Numbered from the stretch's first letter, positions 39,537-51,225 are shown. The stretch is DNA of 64,000 bases from an uncultured Acidobacteriota bacterium (GCA_903916735.1 CAIWXX010000043.1:22815-86814); one strand, 5' to 3'. Made by a program: numbers and translations. Notes: a model not told the origin generated them from the letters alone.

Positions 39537-40949
39537 TCACCTTGAATAGAGTGATTGGCTGAAGTATTGAATCCAATGCAGTAGGGAATCCGGACGGATT
39601 CCCAGGTAGAGAATTGCCGAGAGCATCAACCCAAGGCTGATCAGCAGAGGAACGGGTAATCGAACAGGCAATGGGACGAGGCGGCCCTCGGCCTCCTGGC
39701 TCATTGTAAGAATTATTCTTAGATAATAATAAAGTCCGACAACGCTATTGACGACCAGAATCAACAATAACCACCAGCATTGAGACCAGATACCGGCTGA
39801 AAAAATCAAAAATTTGCCGACGAATCCCGCTGTCAACGGCATGCCTGCCAGGGAAAATAGAAAGATCGTAAAGAACATTGCCGACACCGGTTGTTTCCAA
39901 TAAAGACCGCGATAGTCATCCAGTGATGCCATTTCCTGATTCCAGCGGGAATAGGCCGTGATAATGCCGAAAGTTCCAAGATTGGTCAGTGTATAAATGA
40001 TGAGGTAGAAGAACATGATTGACGATAATCTAATGCCGCCGACGTCGCCATAATTTTTAAAGAGATAAATGATCACCATCATGTAGCCGATATGAGCAAT
40101 CGATGAATATGCCAGAATCCTTTTGATATTATTTTGAAGCAGAGCGCACGCGTTTCCAACAAACATCGACGCGATTGCGACGATGGCGATTGTGATCCAA
40201 ACCAATTGACTGTTCATGCTCCCCTGCGCAATGTAGCGTAACAAGAAAACTCCGACAGCGCCTTTGGAAATGGACGCGATAAAAGCCGTCACGGGGGCGG
40301 GCGCCCCCTCGTAAACATCGGCCGTCCATAAATGAAAGGGCACGAGAGCGAGCTTGAAAAACAGCCCGACGAAGATCAATGGAAGCCCATAGCCTGAAAA
40401 GATGAGCCGGCCGCATTGAGCATAATTCAAGGCTACGCCGAAAAGTAAGAAAGCCGACGATGCCGATGCAAGGATCAGGTATTTGACGCCGGCTTCCAGG
40501 TGGGGTTGCCGGCCGAAATATGCGATGAGGCCGTACAAGGACACCGAGAGGATCTCAAGACCGAGGAAAAAAGATGCAAAATGGTTGCTCGCTGCCAGCA
40601 CCATCCCGCCCAATGTGCCGAGTAGGATGAGGATGAGGAATTCCTCTTTATTTCCCGGAAAATTTTTCAAATATTCGTAGGAGATCAGCAAGACACCGAG
40701 AGCCAGAAAAGCGAAGAACCCGATAAAAAATAATGCACAGGCATCAGTTTTAAAAAGCATGGAAGCTCGATCAACTTTGATGCACGATCCCTTGATGAAA
40801 ATAAAAGCCAGATCAAAAATGATCGTTGTTGTCGAGATGGCAAAGGCGAGTTGAAAATTTCGTTTCCATGCCGCCACCGGAATAAGTATGAGAATTCCAC
40901 CACCAACCATCATTAACGGTATCAGAGAGAAGAGCTCTGATGTATTCAT
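39537..40949 (-). CDS. nuoN: NADH-quinone oxidoreductase subunit N
   Basis: 470 residues, about 14 membrane helices. It is one of the three antiporter-like proton-pumping subunits of complex I. Family features include FFLGLEILSVSLYGLIAYF, with the key helix-5 Glu, and the GAPAPVTAFIASISKGAVGVF block with a helix-7 Lys. It is the last gene of the operon and overlaps nuoM by four bases (ATGA). Its stop is only 22 bases from the transposon relic, so no obvious terminator remains. Confidence 0.95.
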   Translation of the reverse strand: MNTSELFSLIPLMMVGGGILILIPVAAWKRNFQLAFAISTTTIIFDLAFIFIKGSCIKVDRASMLFKTDACALFFIGFFAFLALGVLLISYEYLKNFPGNKEEFLILILLGTLGGMVLAASNHFASFFLGLEILSVSLYGLIAYFGRQPHLEAGVKYLILASASSAFLLFGVALNYAQCGRLIFSGYGLPLIFVGLFFKLALVPFHLWTADVYEGAPAPVTAFIASISKGAVGVFLLRYIAQGSMNSQLVWITIAIVAIASMFVGNACALLQNNIKRILAYSSIAHIGYMMVIIYLFKNYGDVGGIRLSSIMFFYLIIYTLTNLGTFGIITAYSRWNQEMASLDDYRGLYWKQPVSAMFFTIFLFSLAGMPLTAGFVGKFLIFSAGIWSQCWWLLLILVVNSVVGLYYYLRIILTMSQEAEGRLVPLPVRLPVPLLISLGLMLSAILYLGIRPDSLLHWIQYFSQSLYSR

Positions 40950-42496
40950 GAATGATCCTTAATGACCAAAACATCCCGCTTGACGATAATCGCCGGTTCA
41001 AGGGGCGAAGTTGCATCAACAGGCTTTATACGGATCTGTTGGAGAGTGGGAGCGACGAGGTTCATCACCGGCTGAGGATAGACCCCCAGGAAGAGAATAA
41101 TTGAGATCAATAGGCCCAGAATAATTGCTTCACGGTTGTAAAGGTCGGAAATCATGGGCGTGCCTTTTGGCTTTCCATGAAAGGCCTGCTGGACGATTCG
41201 GAGCGAATAGACAGCCGCATAAACAAGACCGATTGAGGCGATGATTGTGATGATCGGCGTCACAATATAACTTCCCAATAGCACAAGGAATTCCGCCAAG
41301 AAATTTCCCAATCCCGGTAAACCTAGGGATGCGAGGGCAAAGAACAAGGTCAAAGCGGATAATCGAGGAATGACCGGCCAGAGCCCGCCCATGGAGTTCA
41401 GGTCACGGGTATGCAGCCGTTCCTGCAAGGCGCCAACCAGGAAAAACAGAGCGCCTGTGCTGATCCCGTGGCAAACGATCTGCAACAGAGCACCATTCAG
41501 TGCAATTTCATTGCCGGCGAAAATTCCCAGCAGCACAAAGCCCATGTGGCTGACACTGGAGAAAGCCACAAGTTTTTTCAAATCAGACTGGGCAAAGGCC
41601 ATGATGGCGCCGTAAATGATGCCGATGGCAGCAAGGACAAAAATGAGAGGCGCCATCAGTTGGACATCCTGAGGAAAGAACGGCAACACAAAACGAAGCA
41701 TCCCATAAGCGCCTGTTTTCAGGAGCAGGCCGGCAAGGATGATGCTTCCTCCGGTGGGCGCCTCGGTATGGGCATCGGGCAGCCACGGATGGAACGGGAA
41801 AATCGGCAGCTTGACTGCAAAAGCAATCAAGAATCCCAACATGAAGAGAAGTGAATAGGGCCATTGATTGGGTGTGTTGAGAAGATCCTGATATTCAAAT
41901 GAGTAGTTGCCTGAAAAATGGCCATGCAAAAAGTAAAGTCCCAGGATGGCGAGTAAGAGAAATAAACTGCCGGCTTGAGTGAAAATAAAAAACTTCATCG
42001 CTGCGTAGCGACGATTTTCGTGCCCCCAGATAGCGATAAGAAAATACATGGGGATCAGCATGAGCTCCCAGCAGAAGTAGAACAGAATAAGATCCATTGC
42101 TAGAAAAACGCCCAGAATTCCGCTGAGAATCGCCAGCAAATTGAAAAGGAAAAATCCGAGACGATCTTTAATCTCGGACCAGGAGGCGACAACGGCTGCA
42201 ATTCCTAAAATCAGCGTGAGCAACACCAGAACCATGCTCAAGCCATCGATGGCCAGGTGAAAGTGAAGGCCCGCCTGAGGTATCCAATCCCAGGAAATTT
42301 CAGCGGCCCACAACGATGCAGTTGACTGCGGATGTGGCGGCCCCATCATGTTTTTTGCAAGCGACAAGGCCAAGATGAGATCTATCCCCAGGGCCACGAT
42401 GGCTATCCAACGCGCCGACAGAGGGTGTTTCGCTGCGGAGAACCAGGAAAGGACGGCGCCAATGAAGGGTATTATCACTATCCAGAAGAGAATCAT
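40946..42496 (-). CDS. nuoM: NADH-quinone oxidoreductase subunit M
   Basis: 516 residues from ATG 42496. The frame is open 36 codons further but that extension lies in nuoL and is not membrane-like. The ATGA overlap with nuoL supports this start. About 14 helices; antiporter signatures include LFYFCWELMLIPMYFLI (helix-5 Glu) and KLPIFPFHPWLPDAHTEAPT. It is a proton-pumping subunit in the membrane arm. Confidence 0.96.
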   Translation of the reverse strand: MILFWIVIIPFIGAVLSWFSAAKHPLSARWIAIVALGIDLILALSLAKNMMGPPHPQSTASLWAAEISWDWIPQAGLHFHLAIDGLSMVLVLLTLILGIAAVVASWSEIKDRLGFFLFNLLAILSGILGVFLAMDLILFYFCWELMLIPMYFLIAIWGHENRRYAAMKFFIFTQAGSLFLLLAILGLYFLHGHFSGNYSFEYQDLLNTPNQWPYSLLFMLGFLIAFAVKLPIFPFHPWLPDAHTEAPTGGSIILAGLLLKTGAYGMLRFVLPFFPQDVQLMAPLIFVLAAIGIIYGAIMAFAQSDLKKLVAFSSVSHMGFVLLGIFAGNEIALNGALLQIVCHGISTGALFFLVGALQERLHTRDLNSMGGLWPVIPRLSALTLFFALASLGLPGLGNFLAEFLVLLGSYIVTPIITIIASIGLVYAAVYSLRIVQQAFHGKPKGTPMISDLYNREAIILGLLISIILFLGVYPQPVMNLVAPTLQQIRIKPVDATSPLEPAIIVKRDVLVIKDHS

Positions 42497-44385
42497 AGTG
42501 ACACCGCCAATGCGAGAAATAATATGGCGCCGGCGACGCTGGCCAGTACGTACCACCGGATCCTGCCGGTTTGTGTTCGTAAGAGAAGCCGGTTCAGTTG
42601 GCAACTAATGTCTGCTATACCCGAGTAGATTTTATCAACGGCATCTTCCTTATTAATGCGGACAAAGAACAGCAGAGGTCTTATAAAAAGCAGGTTGTAC
42701 AGCCAGTCGAATCCCCAGCCCGAAAACCAAAAGAGATGAATTTGCTTTATAAGAGGCCGGCTAAGAAGAGCGGCCAATTTTTGAGGATTCTTGACAAATA
42801 ATTCGTAAGCAGCATAAAGGCCTGACAGAATAACCACTGAGCTCAGCAACTGGACCAGAAGCTCCGGACTGATCGGCCCGTGTTCAACGGCGTTTTTTGG
42901 GAAAACACTTTGCATGAAATTCCCAAAAAGCGAGAAATTTCCCATGGTTCGAGGGAGTTCTATGAGGCCGACGGCGATAGCGAAAACAGCAAGAATCACA
43001 AGCGGCACCGTCATCGTCCGGCCGGGCAATCGGCTGACCTCAGTTCTGGCTGTTCCCCAGAAGACCAGAAATACCATGCGAAATGTGTAGATGGCGGTCA
43101 AGAATGCTCCGAGAATGGCCCCTGCAAAGAGCAGATAATTTCCCTGCGGCAGCGAGAAAACATTCCATAGAATCTGATCCTTGCTATAGAAGCCCGCTGA
43201 GATCAGCGGCAAGGCAGAGAGAGAAGCCGCCCCCGCTAAGAAAGTGAAATAAACGACAGGCAATTTTTCTTTCAGCCCCCCCATGCGAAATAAATTCTGT
43301 TCGTGATGCAAAGCATGGATGACGGCGCCGGCGCCCAAGAAGAGCAGGGCTTTGAAAAATGCGTGCGTCATGAAATGAAACATCGTCGCTGACCAGGCTC
43401 CGACACCCAGAGCCAGGAACATGTACCCGATCTGACTGATGGTGGAATAGGCCAGGACACGCTTGATGTCACTCTGCACTAGTGCCGAAAACCCGGCCAG
43501 TAGAAGAGTGATGGTGCCGATAACGGCTACCAGATGCATGGCCGCAGGGGAAAGGAGGAAAATGGGATGAGTACGAGCGATGAGATAAACGCCGGCCGTG
43601 ACCATCGTCGCGGCATGGATGAGGGCGCTGACTGGAGTCGGCCCGGCCATGGCATCGGGGAGCCATGTCTGAAGAGGCAGTTGAGCCGATTTGCCGACGG
43701 CACCCATCACCAAAAGGACTGCGACGACGAAGGCAATGGAGCTGCCCATGACCCAGTTGTTGGGCGCCCGATGAAGAATGGATTGAATATTCAAAGTGCC
43801 GAATTGATAGAACAAAATGAAGAGACCGATCGCCATGCCCGTGTCTCCCACACGCGTCACAATAAACGCTTTTCTGGCGGCACGGCCGTTGGCCGGATCT
43901 TGATACCAAAAACCGATCAACAGATAACTGCAGAGACCCACACCTTCCCAGCCTAAATAGAGCAGCAATAGGTTATCGGCGAGAACAAGCACCAGCATTG
44001 AGAAGACAAACAGGTTCATGTAAGCGAAGAAACGCCTGAACCCCTCGTCTTCAGCCATATACCCGAGAGAATAAATGTGTATCAGGAAGCCAATGGCTGT
44101 CACCACAAGCACCATGAGCAGGGACAATGGATCCAGGTATAAACCGAAGTCGGCGGAGAAACCGCCCGCCCGTAACCACGTCCAATAAACCTGATTGATG
44201 TCATGACCTTCGGGATGCCGAGTGAAAAAGCCAAGTATCAGGGAGAATGCCGATAACATCGCAAGCCCCACACTGCCGCATCCGATCATGCCGGCGGTCG
44301 ACTGTGGTAGACGCCGACCTGCGAATGTCAGAATGATGAAGCCCAGCAGAGGCATAAGAGGAATCAGCAATAACAGATATAGCAT
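42493..44385 (-). CDS. nuoL: NADH-quinone oxidoreductase subunit L
   Basis: 630 residues, normal for NuoL, with about 16 helices and the long C-terminal amphipathic region. Signatures are LLLYLGWEGVGLCSYLLIGF and KSAQLPLQTWLPDAMAGPTP. It is the most distal antiporter-like subunit, whose lateral helix runs along the membrane arm. It starts one base after nuoK ends. Confidence 0.97.
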   Translation of the reverse strand: MLYLLLLIPLMPLLGFIILTFAGRRLPQSTAGMIGCGSVGLAMLSAFSLILGFFTRHPEGHDINQVYWTWLRAGGFSADFGLYLDPLSLLMVLVVTAIGFLIHIYSLGYMAEDEGFRRFFAYMNLFVFSMLVLVLADNLLLLYLGWEGVGLCSYLLIGFWYQDPANGRAARKAFIVTRVGDTGMAIGLFILFYQFGTLNIQSILHRAPNNWVMGSSIAFVVAVLLVMGAVGKSAQLPLQTWLPDAMAGPTPVSALIHAATMVTAGVYLIARTHPIFLLSPAAMHLVAVIGTITLLLAGFSALVQSDIKRVLAYSTISQIGYMFLALGVGAWSATMFHFMTHAFFKALLFLGAGAVIHALHHEQNLFRMGGLKEKLPVVYFTFLAGAASLSALPLISAGFYSKDQILWNVFSLPQGNYLLFAGAILGAFLTAIYTFRMVFLVFWGTARTEVSRLPGRTMTVPLVILAVFAIAVGLIELPRTMGNFSLFGNFMQSVFPKNAVEHGPISPELLVQLLSSVVILSGLYAAYELFVKNPQKLAALLSRPLIKQIHLFWFSGWGFDWLYNLLFIRPLLFFVRINKEDAVDKIYSGIADISCQLNRLLLRTQTGRIRWYVLASVAGAILFLALAVSL

Positions 44386-44386
44386 C

Positions 44387-44698
44387 CTAGCCTCTCAATT
44401 CCCGAAGGGCGTCGATGTCCAAATTCTTGAGGCGCCGATAAACTTGCATCACCAGAGCCAGCCCCACAGCCACTTCAACGGCCGCTGTCGCCAGAATGAA
44501 AAGAAAAATGACTTGACCATCGGCCTGCTGCCACCGCGATCCGGCGACGATAAAGGCCAAGCCGGCTGCATTGATCATGATTTCCAATGACATCAAAACA
44601 AATAGCATGTTACGTCTGATCAGCACCCCGATCAGGCCGATGCCGAACAGAATCGCAGCCACTATCAATCCAAGCTCCAGTGGAATCGCTTGCGTCAT
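44387..44698 (-). CDS. nuoK: NADH-quinone oxidoreductase subunit K
   Basis: 103 residues with three membrane helices, the usual size. The conserved membrane glutamates are present in [15 protein letters not shown]. It couples the quinone site to the pumping arm together with NuoA, H and J. It overlaps nuoJ by four bases. Confidence 0.96.
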   Translation of the reverse strand: MTQAIPLELGLIVAAILFGIGLIGVLIRRNMLFVLMSLEIMINAAGLAFIVAGSRWQQADGQVIFLFILATAAVEVAVGLALVMQVYRRLKNLDIDALRELRG

Positions 44699-45216
44699 TG
44701 CTCTTCTCCATGTCCATCAGTATCGACCTCCAACCGGCTTAAATGGTAAGCAGCAAAGATTCCAGCCAAAAACAGGAAAGACACGAGCTCGACAGCCAAC
44801 AGGTATGGACCAAAAAGGGACTGGCCCACTTCATGTGCAGTCACTGTATGAGCCGATGTCTTGTAAGTCCTGTTAATGATAAGCAGGTAATAGCCCAGTT
44901 CACCTAACAATATGACGACCATGATGATGGGCGCAATCATGCCCTGAGGCGCCATCCATTGTTTCTCCTGGTCAATGGCCGGCCGGCCGATATTGAGCAT
45001 CATCACGACAAACAGGAACAGCACGAGGATGGCGCCGGCATAAATGATGATTTCCATGATGGCGACAAACGGCGCGCCCAGCAGGAAAAAAGTCATTGCA
45101 ACGGCCAGGAAAGAAATAATCAGGTATATCAGAGCGTGAATAACCGAACGCCGCGAAATCACCATCAGTGCGGCCACGACTGCCACCAGAGCAGCGATGA
45201 TAAATAATATGGACAT
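44695..45216 (-). CDS. nuoJ: NADH-quinone oxidoreductase subunit J
   Basis: 173 residues with five helices. The helix-3 region [20 protein letters not shown], with the pi-bulge Tyr-Ala-Gly, is conserved in NuoJ. It has a short polar C-terminus ([13 protein letters not shown]). It lies between nuoI and nuoK, in the standard order. Confidence 0.95.
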   Translation of the reverse strand: MSILFIIAALVAVVAALMVISRRSVIHALIYLIISFLAVAMTFFLLGAPFVAIMEIIIYAGAILVLFLFVVMMLNIGRPAIDQEKQWMAPQGMIAPIIMVVILLGELGYYLLIINRTYKTSAHTVTAHEVGQSLFGPYLLAVELVSFLFLAGIFAAYHLSRLEVDTDGHGEEQ

Positions 45217-45241
45217 TCCTCAGTTCACTCTCATATCGGTT

Positions 45242-45757
45242 TCATGGCAGCAGGGAGAGCACATCCACAGGAGGCGATTCCTGATCTCCCTCGCCCTTAC
45301 CTTTGCCTTTAATAGCCAGGCCGGCCTGCCGGTAAAAATTGTAGCCGGGATATTTCCCGCAACCGGAAATGAGCAGATGTTCTTTTTCGTAAACCAGATT
45401 TTTCCGTTCATATTCGGACATTTCAAAATCAGGCGTCAATTGAATGGCGCATGTCGGACACGCTTCTTCGCACTCGCCACAGAAGATGCAACGAGAAAAA
45501 TTGATCCGGAAAAATTCCGGATAACGCCGTCCAGAAGCGTCTTCCGTTGCCTGTAGAGCAATGCATTGGACAGGGCACACGGCTGAGCAAAGATAACACG
45601 CGACGCACCGTTCACCGCCATCGGGGTCGCGCGATAGGATGATACGGCCGCGCCAGCGCGGGGCGAGATAGGGCTTTTCTTCCGGATATTGAATGGTCAC
45701 CCGCTGACGAAACGCATGTCGAAAGGTGATGATCAATGCCTTAATGATGCTCCACAT
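45242..45757 (-). CDS. nuoI: NADH-quinone oxidoreductase subunit I (two [4Fe-4S] clusters)
   Basis: 171 residues. Two ferredoxin motifs are intact: [15 protein letters not shown] and [15 protein letters not shown]. They bind clusters N6a and N6b, which carry electrons to NuoB. The N-terminal amphipathic helix and the [19 protein letters not shown] approach are typical. The C-terminal ~30 residues are low-complexity (Gly/Lys/Glu). It is three bases downstream of nuoH. Confidence 0.96.
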   Translation of the reverse strand: MWSIIKALIITFRHAFRQRVTIQYPEEKPYLAPRWRGRIILSRDPDGGERCVACYLCSAVCPVQCIALQATEDASGRRYPEFFRINFSRCIFCGECEEACPTCAIQLTPDFEMSEYERKNLVYEKEHLLISGCGKYPGYNFYRQAGLAIKGKGKGEGDQESPPVDVLSLLP

Positions 45758-45760
45758 GGG

Positions 45761-46717
45761 CTACCTCTCCAAAGCCAGAACAATCGCCGCGGTTATCAGC
45801 ACATTGAGGAGCGCCAAGGGAAGCAGGAGCTTCCAGGCAAACGCGAGCAGCTGATCATAGCGCGGCCGTGGCAACGAGGCTCGGATGAGAATAAAAAGGC
45901 AGATAAAAGCAAACGTCTTTAAGGCAAACCAGATCACCGGCGGCAACAATGGCCCTTGCCACCCGCCAAAGAAAAACGTCGCCGTCATAGCGGAGATGAG
46001 AGTGATAGAGAGATACTCACCCACGAAAAACATGCCGAATTTCATCCCTGAGTATTCACAATGAAATCCGGCGGACAATTCGCTTTCCGCTTCCGGGAGA
46101 TCGAAAGGCAGACGGTGCGTTTCAGCGATCCCTGCGATGAAAAAAAGGATGAACCCTGGAAATTGCGGAATCACAAACCATAAATGGCGCTGTGCTTCCA
46201 CGATTTTATTGAGGTTGAATGAGCCGGCCAGCATGACAACGCCCATCAGAGAAAGCCCCATGAAGACCTCATAGCTGAGCAGTTGAGCCAGGGCTCTTAA
46301 TGCGCCAATTAAAGAATACTTGTTATTGGAGGAGATCCCGGCCAAGGCGACGCTGTAAACAGCCAGCGACGACATGCCAAGAAAAAAGAGGAGTCCGAGA
46401 TCGGGGCTGATCACGGCGATTCCAGGCGCGAATGGAACGACCGCAAATGATAGAAGGACCGTGATGGTAATAATCGCCGGAGCTGCAACAAACAGCTGCC
46501 GATCGGCAAACGGCGGGATCCAATCTTCCTTAAAGAAAATCTTGATCATGTCTGCCGGAACCTGTAAGAGTCCAAATGGACCTGCTCTGTTTGGACCATA
46601 TCGGTCCTGCCACAATGCCAACAATCTTCGTTCGAGCCAGATAAGGAACGCGGCTGCTGTCAGAGCGGCAATGAGCACCCCAAAGATGACACTCAACTGG
46701 CCTATCATCATTCTCAT
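45761..46717 (-). CDS. nuoH: NADH-quinone oxidoreductase subunit H
   Basis: 318 residues, eight helices. The quinone-channel signatures are present: [20 protein letters not shown] and [27 protein letters not shown]. NuoH forms the quinone entry and connects the two arms. It overlaps nuoG by four bases (ATGA). Confidence 0.97.
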   Translation of the reverse strand: MRMMIGQLSVIFGVLIAALTAAAFLIWLERRLLALWQDRYGPNRAGPFGLLQVPADMIKIFFKEDWIPPFADRQLFVAAPAIITITVLLSFAVVPFAPGIAVISPDLGLLFFLGMSSLAVYSVALAGISSNNKYSLIGALRALAQLLSYEVFMGLSLMGVVMLAGSFNLNKIVEAQRHLWFVIPQFPGFILFFIAGIAETHRLPFDLPEAESELSAGFHCEYSGMKFGMFFVGEYLSITLISAMTATFFFGGWQGPLLPPVIWFALKTFAFICLFILIRASLPRPRYDQLLAFAWKLLLPLALLNVLITAAIVLALER

Positions 46718-49431
46718 TTTTCGTTGTCTCGATGATCGGGAATGGCAATGAGGTCAACAATCGTTCCGGGCTCCACGTACGGCATGCCGGGTAGGCCCAT
46801 GGGCACGCCGACCAGGCCCGCCGGCAGCGAGGAGATTATCTTCACTGGTCGCTCAAATTGTTCTCTGTCGGCGATCAGACGAATCCTGGAATTTTCCAAA
46901 AGATTCAATTGAGCGGCATCTTTTGCTGAGATGGCAATGTAAGGGTCAGGAATGCGTTCAGAAATTGCCGCGCCTGCCGCACTCAGCTCATCCGAACCGA
47001 AAACATGGTATAGAGGAACAACCTGCCATCGACCATGATTATTCTTTTTAATTTTTTCAGAAACCGCAAAATAGTTTTTGATCGGATTGCCAGTCGATTC
47101 AAACAATCTTCTCCCGGGATTTTCCTGGCGTAAAGGACCTCCAACCTCATCCTGAAATTTTGCTAGCGACTGGACGGAATTCCAGCCTGGCGACCAGTAA
47201 CGCGGCAACAGGTTGCCAGGCACATCACCGTGACAGCCTTCCATAGAAAACGCCAGGGGTGAGCCGGGATCGTCAGCCGGCTTGGGTTCATGAACCGAGA
47301 TATCGGCCGTCATGGCTGTTCGCCCGCTCGCTCGATGCGACTCGCGCGGAATTTTTTGGGTTTCGCTCCCCCATGAAACCAATGATAAAAGCGGCGCGAA
47401 TATCGGATTCACTTGCGCCAGCTTGGTTGTGATCTCATGCGGGGTTTTTCCAAGGCGCTCAGGCTGGTTCTTGATCAATGCCATCATCTCAACCAACCAG
47501 CTCCAGCTCTCCCTGAGGTTCGGATTTTCTGGAACGACCCGATAGAACCGCTGAGCCCGTCCTTCCTGATTAACCAATGTTCCTTCGCTCTCCGCATAAG
47601 AGGCAACAGGGATGGATAAGGTGGCGATGTCACTTGTCGGCGTTTGCATGATATCGAGATTGATGATGGTTTTGGCGGCGCCAAGAAATTGGTTTGTGCG
47701 TGATGATGAAAACGAGCGGCTTATTTCATTTTCCAGAATGATGATCCCATCCACTTGCGAAACCATTTCAAGCGCGTGAGACAATGGGCGGCCTCCCAGA
47801 AGCCCGAGGCCCATGCTGTTGCAATGAGGCAAAACAAAATCCAGATAAGCATTCTTGCCTTGATGGCGCAGAGCACGAGCGATATTCGCCGCCGCTTCTA
47901 TGAGAGCCGCGTGACCCAATCCCGTCCCTGAAATGAGAAGTGGATTCCGGGCCGCGAGTAGAGCCTCTTTGATGGATTTAACACAACTTTCCATTTCGGC
48001 ACTTGTTTCCCCTGCATCGGGCGCTGCTGGATCAATGGCATGAGCCAGAGCAAAGCCGAAGTGGCTCAATTCCTCGGGATGAGCAGACAAGCGGTGGGTG
48101 GCAAGATTGTCGAGACGCGTTTTGCCGATTGTCGCCAGGAAGAGGGGACCGGGTTTGTTCTGAGTCACCTCCTGTAGAGCCTGATCTTGCCATAAAGGCA
48201 ATTGATATTTCGGTGCCAGATGCCGTCGAGGTTCATCCATAACCGCCCGGCGTACGGCGAGTGCCAGCATGGGAGCAGTCTCGGATATGTCCTCACCGAG
48301 AATCAAAATTGCATCACAGTTCTTGACCTGATCAAGCGAAGGCGTCAGCGTCGGATCCATTTTCGTGATCGATATGACACGTTCGACCAATGCATGATCT
48401 CGATCAGGAACGCCGTGGAAAAAATTTTCCGTGCCGACCAATGTCTGTAAGGCAAAGTTGGATTCAAGTGTGGCGCGTGGAGAGCCGACGCCGATGAAAC
48501 GTTTGCCGTCTATCAGAGGAGTCAAATGACGCAGGATTTCTTCATTGGTCCGGAGCTCTTTGTGTCCTCCATTCTCGCGTATCCTGCTTCCATGAAGGCG
48601 CTTTTCTGAGAGTATATGTTCATAACCATAGCGGCCTCGATCGCAAATGAAATAGCCATTGATCTGACTGTTGAATCGATTGAGAACCCGTCGTATCCGG
48701 CCATAGCGTGCGCCGATAATAATATTGCAGCCCACGCTGCAATGAATGCATACAGAAGGCGCCGTCGCCAGATCCCACTTGCGGGTATAGTGTTTCTTGA
48801 AAGTTTTATCCGTAAAAACGCCGGTCGGACAAACTTCCACCAGATTGCCTGAAAATTCACCTTCCAAGATGCCGCTTGTCTGCCTCCCGAAATAGACCGA
48901 GTCGTGCGCGCCGAAAACATTGAAGTCAAGCCCGCCTGCGTAATCGCGATAAAAGCGGACGCAACGATAGCACTGGATACAGCGGTTCATTTCGTGATTG
49001 ACGAAAGGGCCAAGGTTTTGATTGACGTGCGTTCTCTTTTTAAAACGGAAGCGGCGATAGTTATGGCCCGTCATGACCGTCATGTCCTGCAAGTGACATT
49101 CGCCTCCTTCATCGCAGACGGGGCAGTCGTGAGGATGGTTGACCATCAGCCATTCGATGACTGTCGATCGGAATGCCCGGGCCTCAGGATCATCAATTGA
49201 AATCCTCACCCCCTCAGTTGCAGGAGTCATACATGCCATAACGATCTTGCCGCGCTGGTCATTTTCGTCTTTGAACTGCTTGACGGCGCACTGCCGGCAA
49301 GCACCGACCGAATGCATTGCCGGATGCCAGCAAAAATATGGCAGGTCGAACCCCAAGGAGAGACAGGCAGCAAGAAGGTTTTGGCCTTCTCTGATCTGGT
49401 GCGGTTGATTGTCAATGTAGATGGTAATCAC
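46714..49431 (-). CDS. nuoG: NADH-quinone oxidoreductase subunit G
   Basis: 905 residues from GTG 49431, which makes a GTGA overlap with nuoF and has GGAG upstream; ATG 49449 is an alternative. The N-terminal [2Fe-2S] domain ([15 protein letters not shown]) is followed by the [14 protein letters not shown] region with the His-ligated cluster. Two further [4Fe-4S] sites are [13 protein letters not shown] and CIHCSVGCN. The rest is a molybdopterin-oxidoreductase-like domain without catalytic function in complex [10 protein letters not shown], ligating the N7-type cluster, is not present in all NuoG proteins. Confidence 0.95.
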   Translation of the reverse strand: MITIYIDNQPHQIREGQNLLAACLSLGFDLPYFCWHPAMHSVGACRQCAVKQFKDENDQRGKIVMACMTPATEGVRISIDDPEARAFRSTVIEWLMVNHPHDCPVCDEGGECHLQDMTVMTGHNYRRFRFKKRTHVNQNLGPFVNHEMNRCIQCYRCVRFYRDYAGGLDFNVFGAHDSVYFGRQTSGILEGEFSGNLVEVCPTGVFTDKTFKKHYTRKWDLATAPSVCIHCSVGCNIIIGARYGRIRRVLNRFNSQINGYFICDRGRYGYEHILSEKRLHGSRIRENGGHKELRTNEEILRHLTPLIDGKRFIGVGSPRATLESNFALQTLVGTENFFHGVPDRDHALVERVISITKMDPTLTPSLDQVKNCDAILILGEDISETAPMLALAVRRAVMDEPRRHLAPKYQLPLWQDQALQEVTQNKPGPLFLATIGKTRLDNLATHRLSAHPEELSHFGFALAHAIDPAAPDAGETSAEMESCVKSIKEALLAARNPLLISGTGLGHAALIEAAANIARALRHQGKNAYLDFVLPHCNSMGLGLLGGRPLSHALEMVSQVDGIIILENEISRSFSSSRTNQFLGAAKTIINLDIMQTPTSDIATLSIPVASYAESEGTLVNQEGRAQRFYRVVPENPNLRESWSWLVEMMALIKNQPERLGKTPHEITTKLAQVNPIFAPLLSLVSWGSETQKIPRESHRASGRTAMTADISVHEPKPADDPGSPLAFSMEGCHGDVPGNLLPRYWSPGWNSVQSLAKFQDEVGGPLRQENPGRRLFESTGNPIKNYFAVSEKIKKNNHGRWQVVPLYHVFGSDELSAAGAAISERIPDPYIAISAKDAAQLNLLENSRIRLIADREQFERPVKIISSLPAGLVGVPMGLPGMPYVEPGTIVDLIAIPDHRDNEK

Positions 49432-50717
49432 GCCTGACTCCAAGGACATTTCTTCTCTTCAATATGCCGCACAAAGTCCTGTTTGAAATATTTCAATGCG
49501 CTCTGCAACGGTTCCATCGCTCCTGGAGCGAGCGGGCAATAAGTGTAGCCCGGGCCAAGCAATCGGCAATGGTCTTCCAATACGGTCAAATCCGCCGATT
49601 CACCGCAACCTGTTTCAATGGCCTGCAGGATCTTTTCCACCCAGGGCAGCCCTTCGCGGCAAGGCGTGCACCAGCCACATGATTCGCGCGCGAAAAATTG
49701 AATGAGATTGTGGACAAAGCCTACAGGGCAGGTGTGGTCATCAAGGAGGATCATCGTCCCGGTGCCCAGCCGGCTGCCTGCTTCCTGCACGGCATCAAAA
49801 TCCATCGGAGTGTCCAGATGCTCCGGCAGCATGAAATCGGTCGACGCGCCGCCGGGCAAAAGCCCTCGCAACGTGTAGCCTGGTTGCATTCCGCCCGCGT
49901 GATCTTCCAGAATTTCGCGCAGAGGAGTCCCCATGGGGAGCTCCCAGAGGCCTGTCCGGAGAGCGCGCCCGCTGATGCCGTACAACTTGGTGCCTGCATC
50001 CTTCGTGAGGCCGAGCGATTTAAACCACTCAGGCCCGTACTGCATGATGCCCGGTATGCAACAAAGGCTTTCAACGTTATTGACGATGGTGGGCTTGCCT
50101 AGGAGGCCGACAAATTGTGGAAAAGGCGGTTTGGCGCGAGGTGTGGATCGCCTTCCGGAAAGAGAATTAATCAGCCCTGTTTCTTCTCCGCAAATGTAAC
50201 GGCCGGCGCTCTGATGCAATCGCAATTCCAGTGAGAAGGGAGTGCCCAGAATATTTTTCCCCAGGTAATTGGCCTGCTCGGCTTCGGCTATCGCACGAAG
50301 CAGAACTCGCGCCGATTGATAGTACTCGCGACGCAGGAAAACGTAAGCAATTTCAGCCTGAATCGCGTAAGCGCTGATCAGCATCCCTTCGATCAGGAGA
50401 TGAGGAACGCCTTCCAGCAAGAGGCGGTCCTTGAACGTTCCGGGTTCCATTTCGTCGGCATTGGCGAGCAGGAATTTCGGCCGGGGAGCATCGGGGCCCA
50501 TGGGCACGAAACTCCACTTCATTCCTGTTGGAAACCCCGCTCCACCTCGCCCACGCAGCCCTGAATCCCCGACGACTTTCTGCACATCGAGAGGTGACAT
50601 CGCGAGCGCCTTGCGGGCGGCCTGATAGCCTCCAGCGTATTCATAGGCTTTGATATCGAGAGGCTCCCGATCCGGCCGGATGTGCTGAGTCAAAGGCTTG
50701 GTGATCACGGCTGCCAT
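49428..50717 (-). CDS. nuoF: NADH-quinone oxidoreductase subunit F (NADH/FMN site)
   Basis: 429 residues. The NADH/FMN-binding region GLRGRGGAGFPTGMKW is at residues ~53-68; the [4Fe-4S] N3 cluster ligands are in ESCGWCTPCREG near 347-358. This subunit oxidises NADH and reduces FMN. It overlaps nuoE by 13 bases and nuoG by four. Confidence 0.97.
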   Translation of the reverse strand: MAAVITKPLTQHIRPDREPLDIKAYEYAGGYQAARKALAMSPLDVQKVVGDSGLRGRGGAGFPTGMKWSFVPMGPDAPRPKFLLANADEMEPGTFKDRLLLEGVPHLLIEGMLISAYAIQAEIAYVFLRREYYQSARVLLRAIAEAEQANYLGKNILGTPFSLELRLHQSAGRYICGEETGLINSLSGRRSTPRAKPPFPQFVGLLGKPTIVNNVESLCCIPGIMQYGPEWFKSLGLTKDAGTKLYGISGRALRTGLWELPMGTPLREILEDHAGGMQPGYTLRGLLPGGASTDFMLPEHLDTPMDFDAVQEAGSRLGTGTMILLDDHTCPVGFVHNLIQFFARESCGWCTPCREGLPWVEKILQAIETGCGESADLTVLEDHCRLLGPGYTYCPLAPGAMEPLQSALKYFKQDFVRHIEEKKCPWSQA

Positions 50718-51178
50718 CCATGTTCTTTAAGGATGTGGTCGATCTTCTCCTCGTCGAGTTTGGTGAACAGTGTCTCGCCGATCATCATTGCTGGCCCCAG
50801 ATCACAGGCGCCCAGGCAAGCGACCGGTAAAAGAGTAAAACGGTTATCAGCCGTGGTCCGGCCGAAGGTAATACCGAGACGCTTTTCTATATGACCGCGG
50901 ATGGTTGGATAGCCCATAACCCAACAGGAAATGCTGTCACACAGCAGGATGACATGATCGCCCACCGGCTTTCGATAGATGAGGTTATAAAATGAAGCCA
51001 CACTATCCACGTTACTGGGGGTTGTTCCCAGGCAAGCGGAGATATCAATCACGGCTTCATCTGAAATCCAACCTCGATGCTTCTGAACAATCGCCAGCAC
51101 GTCGATAGACATGTCTTGCCCCGGCAAGGCATGAGCCAGCACTTCGCCAATTTCATTTTTTTCCAACTCGCTCAACAT
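50705..51178 (-). CDS. nuoE: NADH-quinone oxidoreductase subunit E
   Basis: 157 residues, thioredoxin-like fold with a [2Fe-2S] cluster. The four ligands are in CDSISCWVMG and CLGACDLGP. In NuoE the first pair is normally C-x4-C, as here. The N-terminal helical part includes HRGWISDEAVIDISACLGTT. It sits between nuoCD and nuoF, the usual order. Confidence 0.95.
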   Translation of the reverse strand: MLSELEKNEIGEVLAHALPGQDMSIDVLAIVQKHRGWISDEAVIDISACLGTTPSNVDSVASFYNLIYRKPVGDHVILLCDSISCWVMGYPTIRGHIEKRLGITFGRTTADNRFTLLPVACLGACDLGPAMMIGETLFTKLDEEKIDHILKEHGWQP

Positions 51179-51225
51179 GGTGGGTTTATTTAGATTTCAT
51201 CATTCTTGTTCATAAATCAGCCGGG